A stretch of DNA of 64,000 bases from Halobaculum halobium (GCF_030127145.1 NZ_CP126158.1:2666001-2730000), one strand, 5' to 3'; positions 43,876 through 53,196 are shown, numbered from the stretch's first letter. Program-made: numbers and translations. The notes: generated by a model not told the origin, from the letters alone.

Positions 43876-46800
43876 CTACGGCGTGACGTGTCGGCGGATC
43901 GGAGCACGGACCGATGGTGCGGCCCCGTCCGTCGCACCCGTTCCCGCGAACGACTCGCCGCTCGGGTCGTCGCTCGTCGAATCGAGCCCGTTCAGCGAGT
44001 CGAACTCCGCGGGCAGCGAGCTCGTGTTCTCGGAGTCGTCGGTCGTGTTGTTCGTCTCCGAGCCGTTCTCCTGGGCGCCTTCGGGCGCACGGAGGACTTC
44101 CTCGGACAGCGTCACCGTCGCGGTCTCGTCGGTGTCGCCGTTGACAGCGCCCTCGCTCACGTTGAACGTCCCTTGGTTGCGGACGATGTACGCCGACTCG
44201 TTGCTCTCGACCTCGCCGGTGACCGTGTACGCGCCCGTCGCGCGGACGCTCACGTTGGTGTAGCCGTTCTCGGGGCCGTACTCGTCGTAGCCGGCCGTCG
44301 AGTAGGGGACGGTGAACTCGAACTCGCCGTCCTCGTTCGCGGTAGTCTGCTGCTCGTAGGTGAACGTCGACGCGTTGCCGCCGGTGCCGCCCTCGGGAAC
44401 TTCCATCTCGACGGTCGCGGTGACCGTCTCGTTGGGGTCGGCGCCGTCACCCTCGACGGTCGCGCCGGGCACCTTCTCGAACGTCTTCACCCACTGCGGC
44501 TGCGTCTGCTGCAGCAGCGACGGGCGCAGCCCCAGCGACTGCGACTCCTGCAGCACCGTCCGTTGGTACTGACTCGAGGCGTACGCCGAGGTATCGGAGG
44601 TGCTCACGAGCCGGTAGTGCTCCAACGCGGGCACGGACTCGCGCGGGAACGCGCCGACGCCGCCGATCTGGGCGGTGCCGTCCTCCTCGACGAACTGCTG
44701 TGCGGCGCTCTCGTTGGCGAACGTCCGCACCGCGGTTGCGTTCTCGCCCTGCGGTAGCACCTTGTAGCTGGTTCCGTCCTCGGCGGAAACGGTGTCGTAG
44801 TCGAACACGATCACCCGGTCGCCGAACAGCGTCTGGACCGCCGGGTCGGCGCGACTGCCGTGGTACATGTACAGCCGCACCATCATGCTCTCGTAGTAGC
44901 GCTGCTTCTTGTCTTGGAAGGCGACACCGTAGCGAGTGCCCTGCTGGGTCTCCTGTGCGCGCAGCGTCGGCTCGTAGTAGTCCGAGGCGTTCGTGTCGTC
45001 GTCGAAGACGACGGGCGCGCCGAACTTCGAGCCGACCGTGACCATCTGCCAGTCGATCATCGTGTACCGCATCTGTTCGGCCTCGCCGTCGTCGTCGATG
45101 TTCGCGAGCACCTCGCTCGCCTCCTCCTCGCTGGGTGCGAGGAGGTAGTTCGCCGCGGAGGTCGCACCCTGCTGGAACGGGTTGGCGTGCGGGATGCGCT
45201 CGCCGCGCGTGGTGATCCAGTGCCCGTAGTCCCACCACGACATCACACCATAGGCACCCTCGGGATAATCGTAGTCGCCGGCGGCGGGCCGCTGGTAGGT
45301 TTCGTAGTAGTCGAGTTCGTCGGCGTTGCCGGCGCCGCCGAGGTTGCCCTCGGCGGGCGTGTTACTGTTCATTTTCTGCAGACTCTCGTCCCAGATAGTC
45401 ACTGCGCCCGGACCGGTGCTGTTGCCGACGCCGACGGCGGTGTTCGTCTTGTCGATGGACACCTGGCCGGTGCTCCCCAGCGACAGCGGGACGACGAGCA
45501 CCGGACCGAGGACGACCAGCACCGTGAGCACCACGGCGATGATCTGGTACGTCTCCACGTCCGGCATCGAGAGGTCCGCCGAGAAGTCGATCCCGATAAC
45601 CGCGAGGATTTCCCGGAGGAAGTAGGCGTTCATTCCCGCGACGGCGACCGCGAGGTAGTAGTTGAAGCGCACCTGCGTGAACGCCGCCGCGGTGATGAAC
45701 GCCGCCCACACGAACACGAACAGGTGTTCGGCGTCATAGCGGACGCGCGCGGCCGCGCCGAACACGAGCAGCGCGACGAGCGCGAGGCCCGCCACCTGCG
45801 GGTTGAGTCCGAGCCCGCTCGCGAGGTCGTTGAAGATCGGCGCTCCGACGAACACGAACAAGACGACGAGCGTCGAGCCGGCGAGGTAGTAGTAGTCGCT
45901 CGTGGTGCCGCGCTTCCACAGCGGCTTGACGAGCATCCACACCGCGGCCGCGAGGGCAGTGATGAACGCGAAGCCGTACTCGGCGAGGACGACGCCGAAG
46001 CCGCCGTAGTACTGGACGAGCCCCGACTGGAGGAACGGCTGGGCCTCGCCGATAGTCCGTGCTGTCGCTGTAGCAGAGAAGCCGACGAACCGGAGGAGGT
46101 TGCTCTCGATCGTGGTGAACGGCGCCGCCTCGACGAAGATAACGAGGAGGACGCCGACCGCGCCGAGCACGCCGACCGTCGCCGCGAACCCGTCGTCGTT
46201 CAGTCGTTCGTCCGCGAACTCGCGGGCGTCAAGCTGACGTGCAAGGAACGCGAGGAAGACGGCGCCCGCGGCGGTCGCGAGCGCGAAGGCGGGCTGGATG
46301 AGGCTCATCGCGGTCGGGGAGAACGTCGCCTCCTCGAACTTAACCAGGGCCATGAGCGCCGCAACCACCATCGAGATAACCGCAACGAACGCGACGTGGT
46401 CCGGGGATCGGTCACCCGCATAGTCAGAGACGGCTTGGAACACGACGTATGCGGCGAAGATACCGAGTAGGAGGACGCCCGGTGGCCACACCCACAGATA
46501 CAGCCCGATCGCGAACCCCCCGAGTGCACTCCAGTACAGAGTGGGCTTCAGTTCGTCCCACTCGCTCGCTTGCACGAGTTCCCAGATGGGGCGGTCCCGC
46601 TGGGCGACTGCGAGCGCGACCATGATCGAGACGACCGCGAACGCCTGAAAGAACGGTTCCACAATGTTGTGGTCGGCGAAGCCGACGAGTCCGCGCCGGA
46701 GGAACGTTCCAGGCAGGAGCATCAGGATGACCGCGCCGAAAAGGCCTGCGAGGCGGCCCCCGAGGCGCTTCCCGATGAGATAGGTGGGGACCGCGATGAG

Positions 46801-47244
46801 CGCCCCGAAGACCGCGGGCGCAACGAGGAGGGTCTTGGCGACGAGTGCCTCGGAGGGGGCCCCGAGGCCGACGATGAGGGCTGCGGTGGCGACCAGTTGG
46901 TCGTAGAGCGTACCGAATTGGCCGGAGTTGGTCCCGAACGGGTAGTACGTCCACGGGTCCCACGGCATCGTGGAGGGCCAGTTCGCGACGGTGTACCGGA
47001 CCTGTCTGAGGTGGTACCACGCGTCGTTACCGTTGAAGTACACCTGCCCGTCGCGGATGAAGTTACTGTAGGACTGAAGGCGGACCCACAGCATGAACGC
47101 GACGATCGCGAGGAGCGTCGGGATATGGTAGAGGTCACCGAGGACATCGGTGGCCGACTTCCCCGCGAAGGAGTAGTCGAGGCCCGGGACGGAGGTGGCG
47201 GAGTTCCCACCGTCCGGGGTCGTGTCGCTATCGCTTCGACTCAT
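43876..47244 (-). CDS. aglB: Dolichyl-phosphooligosaccharide--protein glycotransferase AglB
   Basis: Archaeal STT3-type oligosaccharyltransferase of 1122 residues that moves the lipid-linked glycan onto Asn of S-layer and other exported proteins. The membrane half (about residues 40-620) has 11-13 helices and the acidic motif GNDAWYHLRQVRYTVANWP. The catalytic WWDYG motif is at 670-674. A DW motif region (TMIDWQMVTVGSKFGAPVVF) follows. A long beta-rich C-terminal region ends in an Asn/Ser/Thr-rich stretch. The ATG at 47244 is preferred over an upstream one at 47331 because a TATA-like GCTTATCC (47268-47275) lies about 28 bases before it. Confidence 0.95.
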   Translation of the reverse strand: MSRSDSDTTPDGGNSATSVPGLDYSFAGKSATDVLGDLYHIPTLLAIVAFMLWVRLQSYSNFIRDGQVYFNGNDAWYHLRQVRYTVANWPSTMPWDPWTYYPFGTNSGQFGTLYDQLVATAALIVGLGAPSEALVAKTLLVAPAVFGALIAVPTYLIGKRLGGRLAGLFGAVILMLLPGTFLRRGLVGFADHNIVEPFFQAFAVVSIMVALAVAQRDRPIWELVQASEWDELKPTLYWSALGGFAIGLYLWVWPPGVLLLGIFAAYVVFQAVSDYAGDRSPDHVAFVAVISMVVAALMALVKFEEATFSPTAMSLIQPAFALATAAGAVFLAFLARQLDAREFADERLNDDGFAATVGVLGAVGVLLVIFVEAAPFTTIESNLLRFVGFSATATARTIGEAQPFLQSGLVQYYGGFGVVLAEYGFAFITALAAAVWMLVKPLWKRGTTSDYYYLAGSTLVVLFVFVGAPIFNDLASGLGLNPQVAGLALVALLVFGAAARVRYDAEHLFVFVWAAFITAAAFTQVRFNYYLAVAVAGMNAYFLREILAVIGIDFSADLSMPDVETYQIIAVVLTVLVVLGPVLVVPLSLGSTGQVSIDKTNTAVGVGNSTGPGAVTIWDESLQKMNSNTPAEGNLGGAGNADELDYYETYQRPAAGDYDYPEGAYGVMSWWDYGHWITTRGERIPHANPFQQGATSAANYLLAPSEEEASEVLANIDDDGEAEQMRYTMIDWQMVTVGSKFGAPVVFDDDTNASDYYEPTLRAQETQQGTRYGVAFQDKKQRYYESMMVRLYMYHGSRADPAVQTLFGDRVIVFDYDTVSAEDGTSYKVLPQGENATAVRTFANESAAQQFVEEDGTAQIGGVGAFPRESVPALEHYRLVSTSDTSAYASSQYQRTVLQESQSLGLRPSLLQQTQPQWVKTFEKVPGATVEGDGADPNETVTATVEMEVPEGGTGGNASTFTYEQQTTANEDGEFEFTVPYSTAGYDEYGPENGYTNVSVRATGAYTVTGEVESNESAYIVRNQGTFNVSEGAVNGDTDETATVTLSEEVLRAPEGAQENGSETNNTTDDSENTSSLPAEFDSLNGLDSTSDDPSGESFAGTGATDGAAPSVRAPIRRHVTP

Positions 47245-47351
47245 TGCATCGATGGACTTGGAAAACGAGGATAAGCCTTGTGAAGTGGTCGCCCACACTT
47301 CGTCCACAAGAATGCACAACACGTAAGCCACAGACGGTTCTGCTACCGTGT
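47245..47351. promoter_or_regulatory. Divergent promoter region aglB / AglG-like gene
   Basis: The aglB TATA-like GCTTATCC is at 47268-47275 on the minus strand. The plus-strand gene begins at GTG 47352, with a weak AT-rich element (ACACGTAAGCC, about 47319-47329) upstream of it. The 107-base gap therefore probably serves both directions. Confidence 0.5.
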
Positions 47352-48272
47352 GTGCAAGTCTCCGTCGTCCTCTGCACGTACACGGAGTCGATGTTCGTGG
47401 ATTTTTGCGAGGCGGCGGACAGTATCCTCAACCAGTCCTATGAGGAAGTGCAGTTGGTCATCGTCGTCGACGGCAACCATAACCTGTACGACAGAGTGAT
47501 CGAGGAGTACGGGGATAGGTCCGATGTCGTGACCCACTGCAACGACTGGAACGTCGGTCTTCTAGAGAGTCGGAATACCGGTGCTGAACTCGCCGACGGA
47601 GACGTGGTCGCCTTTATCGACGATGACGCTGTGGCGGATAAGCACTGGGTCGAGGAACTCGTTGGGAGCTACGAGGCGCAAGACGCAGTCGCGGTCGGAG
47701 GGAAGATGACCGCCGATTGGGTTGCGGGGCGCCCCTCCTATCTCCCCGAGGAATTCTTCTGGCTTGTCGGCGTGACTCATCGGGGGTTCGCCGATGGCCC
47801 CGGCCCAGTCCGAAACACATTCGGCTCGAATATCTCCTTCGACCGAGAGGTGTTCCTCCATCTTGGAGGCTTCGACGCAGAAGTCGGGGGCCGCAAGGGC
47901 GACAAGAATCTGCAGGGCGGCGAGACGGAACTGTGTGCGCGCCTTCGCAAAGAGTACGGAATGAGCGTCTGGTACAATCCTAATGCGACGGTCGCACACA
48001 AGGTATATGAATATCGAACTGACATAATCTGGCTGCTCGACCGGGCGTTTTGGCAGGGCTACTCCAAACGCGGGATGCAACAGCTTGTCCCCGACTCGGG
48101 CGGCGAAGAGGGTGAGTTTCTCGGCGACCTGCTGCGAGAGTACACTCCCGAACGCTTGTATCGCTTGTTTCGTGATCCTTCCAGTCCAAAAGTTCAAAAG
48201 TTAGTGCTGTTGCTGGTGCTAACAGGAGCAGTCGGCTGTGGGTACGTGTACGGTATTGCTAAGTGGGGTTGA
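47352..48272 (+). CDS. AglG-like family 2 glycosyltransferase
   Basis: A 306-residue transferase for building the dolichol-linked N-glycan. The GT2 fold begins at once (QVSVVLCTYTESMFVDFCEA), with NTGAELADGDVVAFIDDDAV providing the metal-binding DDD. Further on are GGFDAEVGGRKGDKNLQGGE and ETELCARLRKEYGMSVWYNP, the ED-type region for acceptor handling. A C-terminal hydrophobic helix (KLVLLLVLTGAVGCGYVYGI) anchors it. It resembles AglG, a glucuronosyltransferase of Haloferax, in size and context. GTG 47352 is the only start that gives the full fold. GC content is visibly lower than in aglB. Confidence 0.82.
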   Translation: MQVSVVLCTYTESMFVDFCEAADSILNQSYEEVQLVIVVDGNHNLYDRVIEEYGDRSDVVTHCNDWNVGLLESRNTGAELADGDVVAFIDDDAVADKHWVEELVGSYEAQDAVAVGGKMTADWVAGRPSYLPEEFFWLVGVTHRGFADGPGPVRNTFGSNISFDREVFLHLGGFDAEVGGRKGDKNLQGGETELCARLRKEYGMSVWYNPNATVAHKVYEYRTDIIWLLDRAFWQGYSKRGMQQLVPDSGGEEGEFLGDLLREYTPERLYRLFRDPSSPKVQKLVLLLVLTGAVGCGYVYGIAKWG

Positions 48273-48274
48273 TA

Positions 48275-49465
48275 ATGGAGGGCGAAAATGAATCCGGCGA
48301 CAACTGGACTGGTGGGGACTCCGAAGACATTGGCGACGTAAACCCCCTTCCGGGCGTCTGTGTCGTGACACACCCGCTGAGTCCTGCTGGAGAGAATGCA
48401 ACACGGACTCTATTGAACGTTCTTGCGGCGATTACGACTGTCTCTCTGGTGACCGCTGACCTTCCGGAGAACTCGTCGATCTGGGACGATCACCTTGTTT
48501 TCGAGGTATCTGAGCACGGGGCTGGTCAGTCAAATATCCTCATTGCTGCGTATCGCTTCCTGCGCAATCAGCTCCGGATGGCAGCGCGGATACGCGAGCG
48601 TGATGAAGAAATCGTCTTGTTCTTCGGAGCCACCTCGTATCTTCTCCCTGTCTTGTTCGCAAAGGCGATCGGGAAGACAATTGTTGTCGAACCGCGGGGA
48701 GACGTTCCGCTGACGCTCCGGTTGAACTGGGAACAGCGGATGCCGGCGCAGCTGGCTCGTGTGCTCGCGGGACTCGTCCGGGCGCTCGAGGAGGTGTGTT
48801 ACCGCGCCGCCGACGCAATCGTGACGTACACGCCGTCGATGGCTTCTGAACTGGGATTGACACGCTTCGACGGGAAATTGTACCCAAACGGCGCACGGTA
48901 CGTGGATACCGACGCTTTCGATGTGCGTGTTCCATTCGAGTCGCGGGGGGAAGTCGTCGGGTTTGTCGGTCGGCTGGACGAGGAAAAGAACGTCCGATCG
49001 CTCTTGGCGGCGGCGCAGAATCTACCCGAGTCGACTAATTTCCGGTTCATCGGCGATGGTCCACTATTTGAGGAGCTGGAGACCACAGCGACGACAGACC
49101 GAGTCAGCTTTGCCGGCTGGGTCGACCACAATGAAGTCTCTGCGGAACTGAACGAGATGCGCCTGCTCATCCTTCCGTCTGACCCGACGGAAGGACTCCC
49201 GACGACGATACTGGAATCGCTCGCGTGTGGGACTCCCGTGTACGCGACACCAGTCTCTGGCGTCCCAGACGTGGTCAGAGAGGGGGAGACAGGCTTTCTC
49301 ATGAATGACCCATCACCCGAGGGCATTGCGGCTGATGTCGCCACTATCCTCGACCGGGACGACCTTATCGAGGTGAGCCGGCAGGGGCGAGCAGAAGTCG
49401 TGCGCGACTACGACTTCGAGGCAGCGACCCATCGGTATCGGGATATCTTCGCAGACCTCGCATGA
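48275..49465 (+). CDS. Family 4 glycosyltransferase
   Basis: A 396-residue GT-B fold enzyme. The N-terminal domain starts PLPGVCVVTHPLSPAGENAT; the donor-binding half shows VVGFVGRLDEEKNVRSLLAA, RFIGDGPLFEELETTATTD, and the E-X7-E motif in EGLPTTILESLACGTPVYA. It lies 2 bases after the AglG-like gene on the same strand and shares its lower GC, so the two likely arrived together and add strain-specific sugars. The ATG 48275 is used; a GTG 12 bases upstream is possible. The exact sugar cannot be told. Confidence 0.85.
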   Translation: MEGENESGDNWTGGDSEDIGDVNPLPGVCVVTHPLSPAGENATRTLLNVLAAITTVSLVTADLPENSSIWDDHLVFEVSEHGAGQSNILIAAYRFLRNQLRMAARIRERDEEIVLFFGATSYLLPVLFAKAIGKTIVVEPRGDVPLTLRLNWEQRMPAQLARVLAGLVRALEEVCYRAADAIVTYTPSMASELGLTRFDGKLYPNGARYVDTDAFDVRVPFESRGEVVGFVGRLDEEKNVRSLLAAAQNLPESTNFRFIGDGPLFEELETTATTDRVSFAGWVDHNEVSAELNEMRLLILPSDPTEGLPTTILESLACGTPVYATPVSGVPDVVREGETGFLMNDPSPEGIAADVATILDRDDLIEVSRQGRAEVVRDYDFEAATHRYRDIFADLA

Positions 49466-49561
49466 ACAGAGGCGACTGGCGTGGTGACTACCAGTCTCGC
49501 GACTACGGGCCGCTGTCTGTTCCCGAAACCCCTAACTCACACCCGGAACCACTCCACACAC

Positions 49562-50569
49562 ATGACTGACGACGTCTGCGTACTCCTCCCCACCTACGAC
49601 GAGGCCGCCACCGTCGCAGACGTCGTCACGGAATTCCGCGACCACGGCTTCACTAACATCCTCGTCATCGACGGCGGCTCCACGGACGACACTCGCGAAC
49701 GCGCTCGCGATGCCGGCGCGCGCGTCGAGATCCAATCGGGCTCCGGCAAGGGCCAGGCTATCCGCGAGGCCGTCCGCGAGCACGTCGACGCCGAGTTCGT
49801 CCTCATGGCCGACGCCGACGGCACCTACCGCGCGAGCGACGCCGACGCCATGCTCGAACCGCTCCGAAGCGGCACCGCCGAACACGTCATCGGCGATCGC
49901 TTCGCCGACATGCACGACGACGCGATGACCGGCCTCAACCGCGTCGGCAACACGATTTTCAATAGCCTGTTCTCGCTCATTCACCGCGAGGACTTCGGCG
50001 ATATCCTCTCGGGATACCGCGCCTTCACCGTCGACTCTTTCAAGCGCCTCCGCCTCTCGGCGGACGGCTTCGGTATCGAGACGGAACTGGCCGTCGAGTG
50101 CGCGCGCCACGGCGTCCGCACGACCGTCGTCCCGATCACGTACCTCCCGCGTCCGGACGGCTCGAACACGAACCTCCACCCGGTGCGCGACGGGGGGATC
50201 ATCCTGATGGCGATCTACCGGCAGGCGAAGACCTCGAACCCGCTGTTCTACTTCGGGAGCGCGGGCGTGGCCTCCGGGCTCGCGGGCGGACTCGTCGCCG
50301 CGTACGTCGCCTATGACTGGTTCGCAAACGGGATCTCCCACAACGTCCTCGCGATCGTCGCGGGCGTCGGGGTCATCCTCGGCGTGCAACTGCTCATCTT
50401 CGGCGTGCTCTCGGACCTGCTTGTCACGCTCCACGGCGAGACACTCGACCGAGTCGAGGCGCTCGAACGGGAGATGCCGGCCGGAGCGGACACGAGTAGC
50501 GAGGAAGCCACCGAAAAAGGGGTGACACCTACGAAAGACGAGGGATGTGTGGGCCCCCCCGAGCAATAG
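49562..50569 (+). CDS. aglJ: AglJ-like dolichyl-phosphate hexosyltransferase
   Basis: Family 2 glycosyltransferase of 335 residues that in Haloferax loads the first hexose of the N-linked glycan onto dolichol phosphate. The catalytic domain has CVLLPTYDEAATVADVVTEF, the metal site EFVLMADADGTYRASDADAM and LSGYRAFTVDSFKRLRLSAD. Two C-terminal membrane helices follow (LFYFGSAGVASGLAGGLVAA and LAIVAGVGVILGVQLLIFGV). GC returns to the genome level here, unlike the two genes before it, which marks AglJ as the conserved core and the previous pair as the variable part. The ATG at 49562 gives the family start MTDDVCVLLPTY. Confidence 0.88.
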   Translation: MTDDVCVLLPTYDEAATVADVVTEFRDHGFTNILVIDGGSTDDTRERARDAGARVEIQSGSGKGQAIREAVREHVDAEFVLMADADGTYRASDADAMLEPLRSGTAEHVIGDRFADMHDDAMTGLNRVGNTIFNSLFSLIHREDFGDILSGYRAFTVDSFKRLRLSADGFGIETELAVECARHGVRTTVVPITYLPRPDGSNTNLHPVRDGGIILMAIYRQAKTSNPLFYFGSAGVASGLAGGLVAAYVAYDWFANGISHNVLAIVAGVGVILGVQLLIFGVLSDLLVTLHGETLDRVEALEREMPAGADTSSEEATEKGVTPTKDEGCVGPPEQ

Positions 50570-51223
50570 CCTCTCCTGTGTAGTGCTGCCTCACTAGATC
50601 CGGAGGACGAGTAGACTGTTGCCCGAGGGTAGCCCCCCTCGCTCAGAATCACAGAAGCGCAGGTTCGAGCAACGTCGAAGGAACCTCTACCGCGGTCAGC
50701 GTACCTTCACAATCGATTCAGCTCCCCGGTAACAGGCGTTTGAACAAGTGTGTGGGTGATTGTGGCGTTCTCGGTTCGGGTACGATCGTCGGCCACGATC
50801 GCTCACTACATGGCGTCTATCGGCCGATACCGCGCGGAGCAAGAAAATACGGGATGACACGACAACTCACTCGATACAGGACTCCCAACGGTGCTGATGA
50901 AAACCCGTAGACTGCGACCAGGTGTGACCGCTCCTGTGCTGTGATGATGTCCCCCGGCAGCGCTTCTTCGAGGCACTGCTTGCGGCTACACGCTGATCAC
51001 CTCGGCCGCAGGCACCCACAGTCTGCCACTCGTCTATTGATACGACTCTTTCCGGAGGTCCATCGCTGCTGTGAACGCCGCCGGACGTCCGGTGTGGCTT
51101 CGATACCCCCTTTCGGACAACAGGAGCGAGCGAGTCCGATTCGGGACAAGAGGGCCGGCCGATAGTGTTCGACCGTTCGGAGTAGACACTCGGATGATGG
51201 AAACCGGACCTGATCGGATATGG
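50570..51223. other. Gene-poor stretch between aglJ and the DUF5789-like gene
   Basis: About 650 bases with no convincing frame on either strand. The base composition is closer to even than in neighbouring genes and open stretches are short and Arg/Ser-rich. No inverted repeats of insertion-sequence type or tRNA-like folds were found by eye. It may be remnant DNA from rearrangement at the end of the glycosylation locus. Confidence 0.5.
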
Positions 51224-51550
51224 TCAGAACGGTAAGAGTGCGCGAACCCGCCCGAGCAGTGACCCCGCGCCGCTGCGCCGCCGGTCCTCGAAGATCGGAT
51301 GGAGACGATTGAGCAGGTCGCGCTCGGTCTCGAACCGTTCCTCCGGGAGCTCGCGGAGCACCTCCGCCAGATCGAGCGTGTTTCCCGCGGCGTCGTAGGG
51401 GACGCTCGTGTTCCGCATCGACGCGATCAGCTCCTCGGTCGTCGCCGGGAACCGCACGCCCGCTCGGTCGAGGCGGGCGTCCAACGCCGCGATGCCGAAC
51501 TCGATCGACTCGGGCTCGCTCGTGTCCCCCTGCGGCGGTCTGGCTGCCAT
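51224..51550 (-). CDS. Small haloarchaeal protein, DUF5789-like
   Basis: A 108-residue acidic cytoplasmic protein ending ALLPF. It has the segment VRFPATTEELIASMRNTSVP, YDAAGNTLDLAEVLRELPEE and RDLLNRLHPIFEDRRR, which I associate with the haloarchaeal DUF5789 family. There is no catalytic motif. It stands divergent from the CopG-like gene with a short gap. Function unknown. Confidence 0.7.
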   Translation of the reverse strand: MAARPPQGDTSEPESIEFGIAALDARLDRAGVRFPATTEELIASMRNTSVPYDAAGNTLDLAEVLRELPEERFETERDLLNRLHPIFEDRRRSGAGSLLGRVRALLPF

Positions 51551-51691
51551 TACGCCGAGTTGCCGCCCCGGGGACTAAAGCGGACGGGCCCACGGACGCG
51601 ACGCAGGAGTCGGTGGCTCGCACGACGCAGACGGCGTGTCGCCGGCGGCGGCTCCGTCGCGCTTATCGGTCGCGCGCCCGTTCCCCGAGCC

Positions 51692-51901
51692 ATGACCGAC
51701 TACACCACCGTCTCCATCCCGAAGGACCTCGCCGAGCGCGTCGAGGAGACGCTCGAGGGGACGAGCTTCTCGTCGACCTCCGATCTCGTGCGCTTTCTCC
51801 TCCGAAGCATCGTGATCCAACACCAGAAACAGGGGTCGCTCTCGGAGGCACAGTTCGAGGAGATCACCGAGCAACTCCGCGACCTCGGCTATTTAGAGTA
51901 G
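51692..51901 (+). CDS. Ribbon-helix-helix (CopG/Arc-like) DNA-binding protein
   Basis: A 69-residue protein whose first strand TDYTTVSIPKDLAERVEETL and helices TSDLVRFLLRSIVIQHQKQG give an RHH fold; such proteins dimerise and repress promoters. The remainder is a short helical tail ending DLGYLE. A TATA-like GCGCTTATCGG (51658-51668) lies about 28 bases before the ATG, consistent with a leaderless message. No toxin gene follows, so it is probably a stand-alone regulator rather than an antitoxin. Confidence 0.82.
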   Translation: MTDYTTVSIPKDLAERVEETLEGTSFSSTSDLVRFLLRSIVIQHQKQGSLSEAQFEEITEQLRDLGYLE

Positions 51902-51930
51902 GGACGCAGCCGACTCTCACTTATCACGAC

Positions 51931-52377
51931 TCAGTCCTCGACCCGCTCCTCAGGCGGGTGCGCGTCGACGACGACCAGTTCCCGCCGACGCCCCCGGCGG
52001 TCGTACGCGGTCACGTTCTCGGAATCGTACGGCGGCACCGCCACCAGCACCGCGGCCGCGAGGTCGTCCTCCTCGGTGAGCCGGCGGTCGCCGTCGGGAT
52101 GCGAGAGAAAGCGTGCACGGCCCGCAGGTCGACCCAGATCCATCCCGAACACAGCCGAGACGGACCCGGCGGCCGCCGGGAAGTAGAAGTGCGTGAGAAC
52201 CGGCGTCGACGGATCCAGATCCGCAGGTCTGTCGACCAACTCGCCTCCGGGCGTCGCGTCGAGGACGACGTTCTCGGCTTTGGGGTCGGCGTCGGCCGCA
52301 CGTTCGACCAGCAGCGAGAGCAGGTCGGCGGTGATGTACACTGGCGCGGGATCCTCACGGCTGGGAGTGGCGTCCAT
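51931..52377 (-). CDS. Hypothetical haloarchaeal protein
   Basis: A 148-residue acidic protein: APVYITADLLSLLVERAADA, VLTHFYFPAAAGSVSAVFGM and DDLAAAVLVAVPPYDSENVT. It has the regular haloarchaeal codon pattern and looks like a genuine alpha/beta protein. No known domain, membrane helix or metal site is recognised. It is 81 bases downstream of the frameshifted gene on the same strand and convergent with the CopG-like gene. Confidence 0.6.
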   Translation of the reverse strand: MDATPSREDPAPVYITADLLSLLVERAADADPKAENVVLDATPGGELVDRPADLDPSTPVLTHFYFPAAAGSVSAVFGMDLGRPAGRARFLSHPDGDRRLTEEDDLAAAVLVAVPPYDSENVTAYDRRGRRRELVVVDAHPPEERVED

Positions 52378-52458
52378 TCCAACCGATCCGTCCGTCGTCG
52401 CGTCGGCGGGACCGTCGCCGCCGGGGCCGCCGCCGGTTGGGGGATCACGACGGGGCGC

Positions 52459-53138
52459 TCACCCGAGGAACTGCCCGATGGCCTTCGCGTACAGTCCCGG
52501 CGCGTTTCCGCGCGAACTGTCGAGCGCGGCCGCGAGCTCGCGTCCGGCGTCCTCCATGACGCCGGCGCCGTGTCCACACAGCACCCGCTCGGGGTCCAGC
52601 CCGGACAGCGCGCGCCGCGGCGGGAACAGCCGGAGCATCGGGTGAACACCGAGGGTCTCGGCCCCCGTGCGCATGTACGAGGAGGCCCCGACGGACTCGG
52701 GGACGTACAGCGTGCCGCCGTCCTCGTCGTACAACCCGACCTCCTGCCACGGCGGGATCGACGAATCGCGGATCGTGATCGCCTGCAACCCGCCGAGTTG
52801 GCGTCCAAACCGCTCGACGGGCGCGTCGAGCTTCGTGGCGACACCAGTCATCCAATCGGGCACGTACACGGGCACGTCGTGGCGGGTCGCGATCGCCGCC
52901 GCGTCGCGCTTGTGGCGATCGAGACAGACCACTACCCCGGTGACTTCCCCTCCAGATCAGCCAGGAGGTCGTCGACACCGTCGGCGTCCACCGGATCCAG
53001 TACCCACACGTCACCGTCGACGGACAGGGCGTGGCTCGCGCGCTCCATCGTCTCGTCGGGATAGGCGATCCACCCAACGCCGTCGGTGAACTCGTCGATC
53101 ACGGTGAGGTCGGCGTCGCCGGAACCTTTCATCGCCAT
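52459..53138 (-). pseudogene. Conserved haloarchaeal gene split by a one-base deletion
   Basis: Two frames join into one protein of about 225 residues. The 5' part (from ATG 53138, MAMKGSGDADLTVIDEFTDG to DDLLADLEGKSPG) ends at TAG 52932-52934. Reading one base differently at the G run (52947-52950) gives GEVTGVVVCLDRHKRDAAAI and continues without a stop through RDSSIPPWQEVGLYDEDGGT to GLYAKAIGQFLG. Restoring one G to the four-G run repairs the frame. The whole resembles a haloarchaeal family of unknown function with VLDRHKRDAA and HPMLRL blocks. Either an assembly error or a real inactivation. Confidence 0.72.
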
Positions 53139-53160
53139 CGGAAGACGAAACGGGCGCCGC

Positions 53161-53171
53161 GGGCTTAAGTG
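53161..53171. promoter_or_regulatory. Shared TATA-like element of two divergent genes
   Basis: GGGCTTAAGTG contains the palindrome CTTAAG. It lies about 27 bases before the minus-strand ATG at 53138 and about 30 bases before the plus-strand ATG at 53197, so one AT-rich core appears to serve both directions. Confidence 0.5.
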
Positions 53172-53196
53172 GGGTGCCGCCGGAAGGGTGGACGAG

